From Desulfobulbus propionicus (GTDB lineage Bacteria > Desulfobacterota > Desulfobulbia > Desulfobulbales > Desulfobulbaceae), in the NCBI GenBank assembly GCA_002748735.1, contig PDTC01000009.1:49331-113330 (forward strand): a stretch of DNA of 64,000 bases. Direction: 5' to 3'. The notes beneath the pieces were generated by a model. That model was not told where the DNA came from and ran no database searches. It saw nothing but the letters and a program-made list of their open reading frames with translations. Made by a program: the position numbers and the translations under genes. This document shows positions 25,964 to 34,833 of this stretch, piece after piece (the stretch's first letter is position 1; every line of letters begins with the position of its first letter).

Positions 25964-27772
25964 TCAGTCCGTGGTCTCCTCAAGGTGGAGGGGAATCCGG
26001 AGCGTCACCCGGGTACCTCGACCCGGGCTTGACACCACATCAGCTCTGCCCTGCAATTTCTCCATGCTTCGACGCACAGTTTCCATACCAACGATACGGC
26101 CATCCATATCGTCGATGGAACCAGCCTCAGCATAGGCAAGCCGGAACAGCAGGTCGGCCAGCTCACAGGAAGTAAGACCTGAGAGATCGTCTTGCGGGTA
26201 CAGGCCAGCGCCTTTTACCCGTTCACCGATCAACTCCAGATCAAGGCCCTGGCCGTCGTCCTCGACGCTGACCCAGACTTCCTCATTTTTTCTCCGCAAT
26301 ACCGTAAGGATCAGCGTGCCGGTCTCACTCTTAGCAGCGGCAATCCGTTGATCACTGCTTTCCAGGCCGTGTTGAACGCCATTTCTGAGTAAATGCAGTA
26401 ACGGATTGGTAAGTAATTCGAGAACCTCCCGTTCAAGCTCTTCGTTGACCCCATAAAGACGAAAATGAACCTTACGATCAAACCGAAACGCCAGGTCGTG
26501 GACGACACGCTTGAGACGGGGCACGATAGAGCTGACCCGCACCAAGGTCAGCGTCTGACCAAGCTCAAGGAGTTCATCGATAACCTTCTGGCCCTCAGCA
26601 TCACCTTGCATGTCTCCCAGCCTGGTAATAAGGTACTGCACCCGCCTGAGCATAAGGGCATCCACTGGAATCTCTCTATGTGGAGAACCACCTTCAAAGG
26701 TAAGCAGCGGCATGGTCGGGAAATCTGATGGCCGCACCCGCTCGACGCGACTGGAGACCTCTTTTATCTCTTGCTGACGACTCAGGGCTCCGGCCATCTC
26801 ATCATTGGTTATCTTGCCAAGATCTACGAGGACCTCGCCGATTTTTCTGGAGTCTTGCGTACGCTCCCGTTCCTCCTTCTGAACGGCCAGCGCCTCCTCC
26901 AAGGCATCATCACCTACAAGCCCAGCTTCAACGAGCATCTCACCTATGGGCTGATGGATAAGTGACTGAAAGTTAAGCAGCTGTTCATCAAGTTCTTCGA
27001 TAAAGGCCGTTCCCTCCTGGCCAAAACGAGCAAGGGCTTCACGTATGGTGTCGACAGCACGGATAAATACTCGCTCTGGATGCCCTCCCTGAAAGACCTC
27101 TCCGTCAAGAAACCGGTCCATTGAGGTCTTCATGGCTTCGCCCAGACGCTCTATCTCTGCGAGGTTCAGCAGAGAAAAATTACTCCAGAGCCTGTTCAGT
27201 ATTTGCTGGAGCGCAAGAGCGCGATCCTGGTCCACAGCCACGTATTGCCAAAGCACAAATTCATGCTCCACTATTTCCAAGAGCTCATCGATCTCCCAGA
27301 GAAAAGATTCCTGCTCTTCAGGGCTCAGGTCTTTGCCAATTTCAGCTTCGACCAAGAAGCTTTTTTCAGCAGCCTCTTCGCGAATGGCCATCACCATCTC
27401 AGCGGCAGATTCAGCTAGCTGTTCATCACTGTTCTCTTCCAATACGAGTTTGAGACTCTTCTGCATAAACCGGCAGGCCTCTACCAGCAGTGTAACCTGC
27501 TTTTGGTTCAGCAACTGCAGTCCCTGTCGATAGCGCCCCAGGAGCTGCTCGCAGGCAGTAGCCGGTGCCCCGAGATGCTCAAACTTGAAAAAGCCTGCTG
27601 TTCCCCCTATGGAGCGAAAAATACGAAAACAAAGTGAAGCCACCTCTCGGTTAAGGTCTTCGCTATATTCCTGGAGTACGAGCTCCTGAATACGTGTTTC
27701 AGCCTGTTGCAGCATCCCAAGGCTTTCGCTGACAAAACTTTCAAGTATCAGCCGATCTTCAGCTGGGACCAT
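25964..27772 (-). CDS. CheA-like kinase lacking the phospho-accepting histidine
   Basis: A 602-residue protein. Residues 8-105 form an Hpt-like bundle with FRIFRSIGGTAGFF where a working Hpt has FHSIKGTAGFF: the His is Arg53 and the Lys is Gly56. A second Hpt-like bundle (about 145-265) also lacks a His motif. Residues about 275-340 resemble a MshEN-type pair (IGEMLVEAGLV, IGEVLVDLGKI). A CheA-type dimer helix and HATPase follow: LLRNGVQHGLE, VSVEDDGQGLD, IVGMETVRRSMEKLQG. The CheW-like P5 domain is missing. ATP binding looks intact but self-phosphorylation is not possible at the normal site. GGGAGAAG precedes the ATG. Possible roles: kinase for a separate Hpt, or a non-catalytic scaffold acting with the pseudo-receiver. 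Confidence 0.8.
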   Translation of the reverse strand: MVPAEDRLILESFVSESLGMLQQAETRIQELVLQEYSEDLNREVASLCFRIFRSIGGTAGFFKFEHLGAPATACEQLLGRYRQGLQLLNQKQVTLLVEACRFMQKSLKLVLEENSDEQLAESAAEMVMAIREEAAEKSFLVEAEIGKDLSPEEQESFLWEIDELLEIVEHEFVLWQYVAVDQDRALALQQILNRLWSNFSLLNLAEIERLGEAMKTSMDRFLDGEVFQGGHPERVFIRAVDTIREALARFGQEGTAFIEELDEQLLNFQSLIHQPIGEMLVEAGLVGDDALEEALAVQKEERERTQDSRKIGEVLVDLGKITNDEMAGALSRQQEIKEVSSRVERVRPSDFPTMPLLTFEGGSPHREIPVDALMLRRVQYLITRLGDMQGDAEGQKVIDELLELGQTLTLVRVSSIVPRLKRVVHDLAFRFDRKVHFRLYGVNEELEREVLELLTNPLLHLLRNGVQHGLESSDQRIAAAKSETGTLILTVLRRKNEEVWVSVEDDGQGLDLELIGERVKGAGLYPQDDLSGLTSCELADLLFRLAYAEAGSIDDMDGRIVGMETVRRSMEKLQGRADVVSSPGRGTRVTLRIPLHLEETTD

Positions 27773-27849
27773 ACTCTTCTCCCGTTGATTTTTTCCGTTC
27801 GATTGCTACCTGACTGGCGGACAGCCCTCAATAACGCATTTCTATATGA

Positions 27850-27877
27850 AGTATATGGCGCCTGTCGAACATGACAA
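27850..27877 (-). promoter_or_regulatory. Candidate sigma-70 promoter of the CheA-like gene
   Basis: Minus-strand TTGTCA (27877-27872), 16-base spacer, TATACT (27855-27850), about 78 bases before the start codon. Confidence 0.4.
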
Positions 27878-28028
27878 GCTCAATTATTATCATCGCCAAT
27901 AGACTGCCCCAGAAATGTTCGCCTCACCTGCCGTGTCACTTTTTTGTCACCCCCATCCCTATATCTTGTTGCTGCCTGCAGACAACAACCTTCTCCGATC
28001 CCTGCCGGCCTAACTGGATATTTTTAAC
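27878..28028. other. Upstream region of the TPR gene
   Basis: No gene. CT-rich, with a TTGTCACCC-type segment near 27943. Enhancer sites for the sigma-54 activator would be expected here but I cannot assign them. Confidence 0.3.
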
Positions 28029-28044
28029 TGGAATACAACTTGCA
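28029..28044 (+). promoter_or_regulatory. Sigma-54 (-24/-12) promoter before the TPR gene
   Basis: TGGAATACAACTTGCA keeps GG-N10-GC (28030-28031 and 28042-28043) with a consensus TTGCA at -12. The -24 element TGGAAT departs from TGGCAC at two bases. It is 40 bases before the start codon. Confidence 0.65.
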
Positions 28045-28083
28045 ATTCCTTGAACTGAACCACGCCTTATCAGAGAGACCATC

Positions 28084-30525
28084 ATGCAGCAGGCATCCCA
28101 TCACCTCTTCTTCATCGTACTTGTTCTGCTATGCACCACCCTGCCGGTCAGCGCCTCAATCGAGCTCAACCAGGTAGGCCGGATCGATGAAGAACAGCGC
28201 CTTCAACTCTTTCTGCGTTTTTCACAACTCCCCTCCAACAAAATCGTCTGCAACGGCAAACGAATCGATATCATCATGGAGGAGACCACGGCTCTGGTTG
28301 ACCTGCAGCTACCAGAGGCTGATTCCCGCCTGATTCGCATGTTCATCAAACAAGAGGCATCACACCTGGTGCTCTCTCTGTTTTTCCGTTACAAACCACA
28401 GCAATACTCCTCATCGGAAAACCAGGGGACCGCATCACTACTGGTCGATATCCTGCTTGGAAACCCGCTGTCAGCACGTTACCCCGACCTGTCTGCCTCG
28501 TTCGCCGGCATAACCGTACTGCACCGAAGCGGTACCAATTATACCAGCCCGGTTCAAGTCTCCGCCTTTGCCGCGAACTGGAAGTCGCTGTTTGAGCACT
28601 ATGAAAGCCCTCTCCAGATTACCCCACAGTTACGCCTGAGCCTGCCGCCATTTCCCCTGGCTGGTCATGCGGCCCGGCGCAAAAACCTGGAAATCGACGC
28701 CTGGCTGCCGGCTTCACTACAAGAACTTGCCGCGTCACAGCAATGGAGCCAACTTCAACTGGAATTGCGCGAGCGGCTTGCAACAGAAAAGAATCAAGAA
28801 TACAAAAAACTGCTGCTGCTCACCTATGCTGAAGTACTTGTCCGCAGTGGAGGGGTGAACGAGCCGTATCATCTCCTGCAAAAAATCATTCTCGAGTACC
28901 CGGATACCCTGCTCGCCTACCTGGGCGAATACCTTTTTCACACCCTGCAGGCGCAACATGGCGACCCCCATCAGGCAGCCTACGAAATGAACAAGCTTGA
29001 CAAACGCATGAAAGCCGCCGGGCAGAACCCTTTTCCCGCCTACAGCAACATCCTTCAGGCAGAGATGGCAATAATGACCAATAACCTGAAAAAAGCCGAA
29101 GAGTTGCTTGATGATGATACCCTTCCCTGCCATAGTCAGACCTGCCATCTGCGCAGGATGCGCCAGGCCGATCTCCTTTTTATGCGCCATGAAAGAGTCA
29201 AAGCCTTGGTCAGTTATCTGCAGCTCACCAGGGAATCATCCCTTATCGATACATATCCCCGCTCACTGGCAAACTTTGCCGCAGCCCTCTATAAACTCGA
29301 CAGTATAACAAAGGCTGTCAGCACCTATGGGCAGCTGAATCTACTACTGGCCGAAGCCGACGAACAACAGGATCTGACGCTCTATCGCCTCGCAGTCAGC
29401 CGCCTCCAGGCCGGAGAAAAACTTCGCCAGGTTGAGCCGTTGTTCATGCAGATCCGCAGCAGCTTTCCGGGAAGCGAAGGTTCTCAACGGGCCGAACTCA
29501 AGGAAACTGATCTCTTATACCTGGCGCACGCCCTAAACGAGGAGGAGGCGGCAAGGATCTACCAGCGGCTGCAAGATACCGCTGTCACCGTAGCACTACG
29601 TGCCGAGGCCATGTTGAAAAAGGCGGTTATCTCCTCTTTTCAGGGGTTACATCAACAATCCGTGGAAGAGGCCATGCTCCTGCTGCGGGAGTTCGCGAGC
29701 TCTGAGCTCAGGGTAGACGCCAAGGCGTTGATCATCCAGCAGCTGCCCAAGGTGATTACCGAACTTGTCTCAGACAAGGAGTATCTTCAGGCCCTGGTAC
29801 TGGCAAAAAAAAACCGGGAACTGTTCATCCGCGGCTGGCTGTCGCAAGACCTGCTTTATGATCTGGGCCACGCCTACCAAGCTCTTGGTTTTTACAAACG
29901 GGCCATCCGCACCTACAATTACCTGTTTGACCTCGCGAAAGGTGAGGAGCTGGAACGCATCTACCCGCTCCTTCTGACCAGCCTGTACGGGAACGAGCAG
30001 TATACCGATGTCGAAAATTACGCCGAACAATTTTTTTTCCGTTACCCAGAGAGCAAGCTCAGCGAGGAGGTCTACCTGCTCTGGCTCCAGGCCCTTGCCG
30101 CCAGCGGCAGAAACGAACGACTGGAACAGCTTCTTGCCCAAAAAAATCGTCCGGCAAACACCGCCATTGATCTGCTGGCCGCCCGCCATTGTTTTCTTGA
30201 GGAGGACTGGGAGGCAGTTATTGGCCTGCTTGACCGGGTATCGATGCAGGAACACCTCAAAGATCCGGATACGGCATACATGTTAGCTGAATCCGCTTAC
30301 CAGCAGGGTCGATTTGACCTTGCCGCAAAGATGTTCGGTGAGCTGCTGGCCGATGGTCAGCGCACCGATCAAAGCCAGTACCGGCTGGCAGGTATCGCCC
30401 TTCTCCGAGGTGACCGAGAAACAGGACGTAACCAACTGACCGAGCTCGTCAAAAAAGGAAAAGACCGCATCTGGACCCGGATGGCCCAGGAAGACCTGAA
30501 AATTGAGACCCTGAAACAACGCTGA
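28084..30525 (+). CDS. Exported TPR-repeat protein at the head of the flagellar locus
   Basis: An 813-residue protein with a signal peptide (residues 1-25, ending VSA-S). Residues about 26-110 form beta strands (IELNQVGRIDEEQRLQLFL) resembling an AMIN-type domain. From about residue 215 to the end the sequence is helical repeats of the TPR kind (for example YDLGHAYQALGFYKRAIRTY and AYMLAESAYQQGRFDLAAKMF). Such a protein commonly sits at the start of deltaproteobacterial flagellar clusters. It has its own sigma-54 promoter, so it is regulated with the motor genes. Predicted periplasmic; the AMIN-like part could touch the wall. Exact role unknown. Confidence 0.75.
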   Translation: MQQASHHLFFIVLVLLCTTLPVSASIELNQVGRIDEEQRLQLFLRFSQLPSNKIVCNGKRIDIIMEETTALVDLQLPEADSRLIRMFIKQEASHLVLSLFFRYKPQQYSSSENQGTASLLVDILLGNPLSARYPDLSASFAGITVLHRSGTNYTSPVQVSAFAANWKSLFEHYESPLQITPQLRLSLPPFPLAGHAARRKNLEIDAWLPASLQELAASQQWSQLQLELRERLATEKNQEYKKLLLLTYAEVLVRSGGVNEPYHLLQKIILEYPDTLLAYLGEYLFHTLQAQHGDPHQAAYEMNKLDKRMKAAGQNPFPAYSNILQAEMAIMTNNLKKAEELLDDDTLPCHSQTCHLRRMRQADLLFMRHERVKALVSYLQLTRESSLIDTYPRSLANFAAALYKLDSITKAVSTYGQLNLLLAEADEQQDLTLYRLAVSRLQAGEKLRQVEPLFMQIRSSFPGSEGSQRAELKETDLLYLAHALNEEEAARIYQRLQDTAVTVALRAEAMLKKAVISSFQGLHQQSVEEAMLLLREFASSELRVDAKALIIQQLPKVITELVSDKEYLQALVLAKKNRELFIRGWLSQDLLYDLGHAYQALGFYKRAIRTYNYLFDLAKGEELERIYPLLLTSLYGNEQYTDVENYAEQFFFRYPESKLSEEVYLLWLQALAASGRNERLEQLLAQKNRPANTAIDLLAARHCFLEEDWEAVIGLLDRVSMQEHLKDPDTAYMLAESAYQQGRFDLAAKMFGELLADGQRTDQSQYRLAGIALLRGDRETGRNQLTELVKKGKDRIWTRMAQEDLKIETLKQR

Positions 30526-30713
30526 TCCAGGCCCAGAGACATCCATGGATTCCCCCATCCCTTTATTCAATACCATCATGAAAAAGCTACTGCCAGGCGT
30601 CATGGACCTGCGGTTCAAGAACCCAACAGGGTATACTCATCAACCCAGGACACCGAGCTACGCGGCCCTGGCATCTGCGCCCGAAAAGATCCTGAAAAAT
30701 GGACGGCAAATGA

Positions 30714-30730
30714 TGGCGCATAATTTGCAT
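30714..30730 (+). promoter_or_regulatory. Sigma-54 (-24/-12) promoter of the fliF operon
   Basis: TGGCGCATAATTTGCAT: GG at 30715-30716 and GC at 30727-30728 with exactly ten bases between and a consensus TTGCA. It stands in front of the flgC-fliE relic, where the promoter of an intact flgB/flgC operon would be, and should now drive fliF and fliG with a leader of about 260 bases. Confidence 0.75.
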
Positions 30731-30784
30731 AAACATGGACAGGGCAGTATAGCCCCTTTTTTTCCACCACGTTCAGAGGCACCC

Positions 30785-30940
30785 ATGGATCTCTTTACCG
30801 CTTTTGACATTGCAGCCCCAGTACCCAAAGCACAGCGGCACCGGTCATGGACCAGCTTCATACCAGAGGTAAACGAGACCTCCATGAGGTGATGATTGCC
30901 TGAAAAAACGCCGACGTTTCCATACGCCTGCAAAAATGAC
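30785..30940 (+). pseudogene. flgC-fliE relic (deletion fusion)
   Basis: From ATG 30785 the frame reads MDLFTAFDIAAPVPKAQRHR, which is the N-terminus of the rod protein FlgC (family: MDLFTALDISASGLxAQRxR). It then becomes meaningless. From about 30868, in another frame, GKRDLHEVMIA appears, then a stop, then ADVSIRL (30910-30930): the C-terminal core of the rod protein FliE (GKxDLHEVMIAMEKADVSFRL). So a deletion joined the start of flgC to the end of fliE, followed by stops and shifts. Neither product can be made. It occupies the canonical place directly before fliF. The identity of both pieces is clear from the motifs; exact edges are approximate. Confidence 0.8.
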
Positions 30941-31000
30941 CTGGTCACCGTTACCGTCAACACTTTTTATATCCTGAACCATTAATACTGATACGTGCCC

Positions 31001-32575
31001 ATGGCGAAACACTCCTTTGCTGAACCAACGACCTCCTCACAGAACGGCCTGGTGATCCTGGCCAATCGGATACGCAACTGGTCCCTTGGCCGCCAACTTG
31101 CCCTGGCCGCAGTTCTGCTCCTGACCATCGGCCTGTTCTCTTGTATTATCATGCAGGGACGAACAGCGGATTATCAGCTGCTTTACGGAGATCTCTCCGA
31201 GCCAGATATGACATCGACACTGCAATGGCTGAAGGGCAAAAACATTCCCTATCGGCTCACCGACAACGGCCACAGCGTCATGATTCCCGCCAACAATGTC
31301 GACAATGCCCGCCTCGGTCTGGCTGCAGTGGGACTGCCCCGGGGAGGAGATGTCGGCTTTGAGATCTTTGACGAGCAGTCCTTCTCCCCCACCGACTTCA
31401 TGCAGAAGATCAACTATGGCAGGGCGCTCCAAGGTGAGCTGGCGCGGACCATCGCTTCGCTGGGACCTGTAGAATCAGCCCGTGTTCATCTCGATCTCCC
31501 TGAAAATCAAGAAAAAAATGCAACAGCATCTGTGATTCTCAAGTTGACGGCAGGACGACGGCTGAGACAGTCCCAGATGGAGGGGATACTTCACCTGGTC
31601 TCCAGCTCCATCGGTGAATTGACCCCGGAAAATGTCACGGTCATTGACCAGAACGGTAATGTCCTCTCTGCCCAGAAAGGAGCGTATCTGTCTGGCAGTC
31701 TCTCTCCAGACATTTTTGAATACCAGCTCCAGATGGAACGCAGCCTGGAACATCGAGCCCAGGCGCTTCTGGATAAGGCCATTGGCCCAAAAAAATCGAT
31801 GGTACGGGTCACTGCAATGCTCGACTTTACCAGGACCGAAAAAACAGAAGAGCTCTTCGATCCTGAAGAACCGGTCATTCGCTCTGAACAGATAAGCGAG
31901 GAAAAATCCGCCACAGAGGTTGCCAGTGCAGTTGCCGATGTCCAGGCCAATCCCCAGGAAAACACCACCTCTGCCAGACCGCCATCAAACCGATCCCAGC
32001 GAAAGACCAACTACGAAATCTCCAAGGTGGTCTCTCACACGGTCAGCCCTGTGGGAACGATCCAACGACTTTCCGTCTCGGTACTGGTCACGGACAAGAG
32101 TATCCCGGCCAAGGATGACACCCCTGCCTCCACCGAGCCCAGGAGTGAAAAAGAGCTGTTGGCCCTTGAGACGATGATTGCCTCAGCTCTTGGCCTGGAT
32201 AAGACCAGAGGCGACAGAATCGAGGTTACCTCCATGCCGTTTGAGGAACCTCAGCCGGAAAAAGAACTGACCGATCTGAGCCCGTCACCGATCTATCGGT
32301 TCATGCCCCTGATCAAGTATGGACTCCTCTTTTTCGCAGGGCTCCTTGTCTACTTCCTGTTGGTACGCCCCCTGATCAGGACACTGCGTGACGATGTCAC
32401 CCAGCACTTCAAGACCGTCCAAGAAATAGAGGAAGAGGCCCGGCAAAAGGCGCAGGTCGAAAAAGAAGTTCAGGCCATGTTCCGGGACCCGGTTCAGAGA
32501 GTGCTCCACCGAGTTGAAAAAAATCCGCTTGTCACCGCGTATGTCCTCAAGGGCTGGCTCCACGAAAAAAGCTGA
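31001..32575 (+). CDS. fliF: Flagellar MS-ring protein FliF
   Basis: A 524-residue inner-membrane ring protein, slightly short for the family. The first membrane helix is at about residues 32-52 and the second at about 445-465. Between lie the ring-building domains with DYQLLYGDLSEPD, GLPRGGDVGFEIFD, NYGRALQGELARTI and the R-V-H-L-x-L-P motif (ARVHLDLPENQ). The C-terminal FliG-binding helix is present (NPLVTAYVLKGWLHE). The start is uncertain (GTG 30995 or ATG 31001) because the upstream fliE has decayed and no ribosome site is clear. FliF normally builds around the FliPQR-FlhA export gate, which this locus lacks. fliG follows. Confidence 0.95.
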   Translation: MAKHSFAEPTTSSQNGLVILANRIRNWSLGRQLALAAVLLLTIGLFSCIIMQGRTADYQLLYGDLSEPDMTSTLQWLKGKNIPYRLTDNGHSVMIPANNVDNARLGLAAVGLPRGGDVGFEIFDEQSFSPTDFMQKINYGRALQGELARTIASLGPVESARVHLDLPENQEKNATASVILKLTAGRRLRQSQMEGILHLVSSSIGELTPENVTVIDQNGNVLSAQKGAYLSGSLSPDIFEYQLQMERSLEHRAQALLDKAIGPKKSMVRVTAMLDFTRTEKTEELFDPEEPVIRSEQISEEKSATEVASAVADVQANPQENTTSARPPSNRSQRKTNYEISKVVSHTVSPVGTIQRLSVSVLVTDKSIPAKDDTPASTEPRSEKELLALETMIASALGLDKTRGDRIEVTSMPFEEPQPEKELTDLSPSPIYRFMPLIKYGLLFFAGLLVYFLLVRPLIRTLRDDVTQHFKTVQEIEEEARQKAQVEKEVQAMFRDPVQRVLHRVEKNPLVTAYVLKGWLHEKS

Positions 32576-32651
32576 TCTCTCCCTGCTAAAAAATCCTGTT
32601 CTGGGAGGTAGCAAGAGAGGGTATCCAAGACAAAAAGGAATATACAGGTAC

Positions 32652-33665
32652 ATGGCAACAATCGAAAAACTCAATGGTACCAATAAGGCAGCCATCCTCC
32701 TGATGTGCCTTGGTGAAAACATGGCGTCACGGGTAATGCAAGAACTCAGTGACGAGGAAGTCTTCAAGATTACCCATGCCATGTCCACCATTGAACATAT
32801 CCCGGAAGAGACCAAACAAAGGGTGCTGGAAGACTTTGAGCTGGCCATGGAGAATCAGGCCGGGCTTGTTATCCAGGGCAAGGACTTTGCGCGTAAGGTG
32901 ATCAGCGCCGCAGGAGATGAAAAGCGGGTAGCCGATCTCATGCACCAGTTTATCTCAGGTGCTGAGGGAAAACCGCTGGAGACGATCTCCAGGATGCAGC
33001 CGGCCATGGTTGCCGATCTGCTGGAGCGTGAACATCCGCAAACCATGGCCCTGATCCTTTCAACCCAGTCTTCCGAGCATTCCAGTGCCATCATTGCCAA
33101 TCTGCCTGAGGAAAAACGCGCCGACGTGGTCTACCGTATCGCCACCATCGACAAGGTATCACCGGCAGTCATCAGCCGTATCGAAGAGGCGATCAGGGCC
33201 GAGGTCGGTAGGATTCCGGTAAGCGCGGAACAACCGAGGATTGGCGGCATTGCCAAGGTTGTCGAAATCTTCGACAGCATGGAAAACAATATGGATGCAG
33301 ATATCCTGGAAGACCTGGAAGAGGTGAACCCGGACATGGCCGAAGAGATCCGTAAGCAGATGTTCACCTTTGAAGATCTCTGCACTCTCGACGGCCGCTC
33401 CCTGCAGATGATTCTGCGAGAGATAAACAATGACTCCCTGGCCATGGCCCTGAAAACCGCTTCCGACGAACTCAAAGGCATACTCTTCGACAATATGTCA
33501 GCTCGAGCTGCCGCTATGATCAAGGATGATCTTGAGGCCCTGGGACCAGTACGGCTCTCTGAGGTCGAGGCCATGCAGCAGACCATCATCAAGATTGCCA
33601 TGCGACTGGAGGGAGAAGGCAAACTGGTACTGGGTAAGGATGATGGAAACGATGAACTCGTCTAG
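32652..33665 (+). CDS. fliG: Flagellar rotor/switch protein FliG
   Basis: A 337-residue protein of normal length. The N-domain (FliF binding) spans residues 1-110, the middle domain carries the FliM-binding EHPQT motif (LEREHPQTMALIL) near residue 123, and the C-domain holds the torque helix: DELKGILFDNMSAR then KDDLEALGPVRLSEVE, around residues 272-305. The charged residues that meet MotA in E. coli FliG (Lys264, Arg281, Asp288, Asp289, Arg297) all have counterparts. So the torque interface is conserved even though no filament genes remain nearby. ATG 32652 is chosen by homology; the open frame runs upstream inside fliF. Confidence 0.96.
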   Translation: MATIEKLNGTNKAAILLMCLGENMASRVMQELSDEEVFKITHAMSTIEHIPEETKQRVLEDFELAMENQAGLVIQGKDFARKVISAAGDEKRVADLMHQFISGAEGKPLETISRMQPAMVADLLEREHPQTMALILSTQSSEHSSAIIANLPEEKRADVVYRIATIDKVSPAVISRIEEAIRAEVGRIPVSAEQPRIGGIAKVVEIFDSMENNMDADILEDLEEVNPDMAEEIRKQMFTFEDLCTLDGRSLQMILREINNDSLAMALKTASDELKGILFDNMSARAAAMIKDDLEALGPVRLSEVEAMQQTIIKIAMRLEGEGKLVLGKDDGNDELV

Positions 33666-34017
33666 GGGGGTGAAACAGGACACATCCTTTATTTTCCTCC
33701 AGCTGATTCATCGAGAAGTTGCCGCTGTCTCCCAGGGAAAGCAGACAAGTGAAGACTTACCGTCCACAACAGTTTTCTCTTTGACGCACAGCAAGTTTTT
33801 TTGGGGGGGACGGACAATAATGGGTGCGAAAATCTCAGCAAGTACCGCCGCAAAAATACCCAAAGAAGAACTACAGCGCCCTGCAAGAGGACGTATCAAT
33901 TGAAGATCTCCTCGAACCAGGGTAGTTCCAGAGGGAAACAATGGGCCCCATACTCGATGCGGTTGCTGTCCTCTTCCACCAAAACTCAATACTCCTAGCT
34001 TATTCAAGTTACTCTCT
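33666..34017. other. Gap where fliH, fliI and fliJ are expected
   Basis: In flagellar clusters of this order, fliH, fliI and fliJ (about 2.5 kb) follow fliG. Here only 352 bases remain. A 76-codon frame from GTG 33671 to 33901 exists but I recognise no FliH, FliI or FliJ motif in it. No Walker A of FliI is present. The region is best read as a deletion scar. Confidence 0.5.
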
Positions 34018-34530
34018 ATGAAAACACCAGTCTTCGCGCTGCTCGCTGCCTTGTCGCTCACCGTCTTTGCTTCCCTGGCTGCTTTTTCACAGGAAGTACT
34101 CCCATCATCAGACACAAAAATGGAATACAGCTCTGTGGAAGAGCGTCGCCTTCTGACATCACTGGAGAAAGAGCGCGCCGACCTCATCCGGCAGCGGCAG
34201 AAGATTGAAGAACGACAACAGGAGCTCAAGAGAATTGAGGCCGAGATTGACAAGAAGCTTGATGCGTTGAATGACCTGCGGCAGAAGCTGGAAAAAATGC
34301 TCGCAGAAAAAGACGAGCAGGAACTGAAAAGGATTAAGGAACTCAGCAAGATGTATGAAAAAATGGACGCTGCAAAAGCCGCCCCCATTTTCACAACCCT
34401 GGAGCAGGAACTGGCCATCGCCATTCTCGAACACATGAAGGCCAAGACAGCAGCCGGCATCCTCGCCAACCTGGACAGGGACCAGGCAGCTGCCCTGACC
34501 ACAGCCTTTTCAACCTTGGACAGCGACTGA
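34018..34530 (+). CDS. MotE-family flagellar motor chaperone
   Basis: A 170-residue protein: an N-terminal signal or anchor helix (residues 5-25), a long charged coiled coil at about 40-115, and a C-terminal MgtE-N-like helical unit (ELAIAILEHMKAKTAAGILANLDRDQAAAL). This is the layout of MotE, a periplasmic partner of MotC and the stator in several bacteria, usually encoded between fliJ and fliK. It is intact, whereas both of its normal neighbours are gone. It should act at the stator rather than in export. Confidence 0.8.
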   Translation: MKTPVFALLAALSLTVFASLAAFSQEVLPSSDTKMEYSSVEERRLLTSLEKERADLIRQRQKIEERQQELKRIEAEIDKKLDALNDLRQKLEKMLAEKDEQELKRIKELSKMYEKMDAAKAAPIFTTLEQELAIAILEHMKAKTAAGILANLDRDQAAALTTAFSTLDSD

Positions 34531-34726
34531 TGAATGCAATGAGTCATATTCTTTTCCACAGACATGCAAACTGCGAACAAGATGCTCAACGGTGCCATTG
34601 CCCTCCAACAGCAGTAACTGTCAAAATATTGCCACAAAAAAGCAGGCCCCAGCTACCCATGATTCTTTGTACCTGCTCGAGGGACACTTCCCTGAAAAAT
34701 CCTCCTGTTGCCAAAAGACTAATCTC
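34531..34726. other. Gap where fliK, flgD and flgE are expected
   Basis: About 200 bases separate motE from the motA promoter. fliK, flgD and flgE normally fill this place. Apart from a possible flgE tail (34561-34617) I recognise nothing. Confidence 0.4.
34561..34617 (+). pseudogene. Possible 3' remnant of flgE
   Basis: The frame reads DMQTANKMLNGAIALQQQ and then TAA. Hook and distal-rod proteins end in TTADEMLQxxINLKR followed directly by stop. The match is T-A-N/D-x-M-L plus the -AL/-NL and stop at the same distance. It lies where flgE belongs. The evidence is thin (18 residues). Confidence 0.3.
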
Positions 34727-34742
34727 TGGCATTCAACTTGCA
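34727..34742 (+). promoter_or_regulatory. Sigma-54 (-24/-12) promoter of motA
   Basis: TGGCATTCAACTTGCA: near-consensus -24 (TGGCAT), GG-N10-GC exact (34728-34729, 34740-34741) and consensus TTGCA. It is about 90 bases upstream of the motA start. Confidence 0.75.
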
Positions 34743-34833
34743 AACTTGAGTTTGCCCCGGCTTTTCTGTACACTGCTCCTGGAATGGTAGTCTTGGGTAA
34801 CCAGGGGTGCGCAGCCGAAACCCAGGAAAACAA

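Noticed and set aside
33671-33901. A 76-codon frame after fliG with a purine-rich leader, considered as fliH
   Set aside because: No FliH motif could be recognised, and the frame is rich in unlikely residues. Left as part of the deletion scar.
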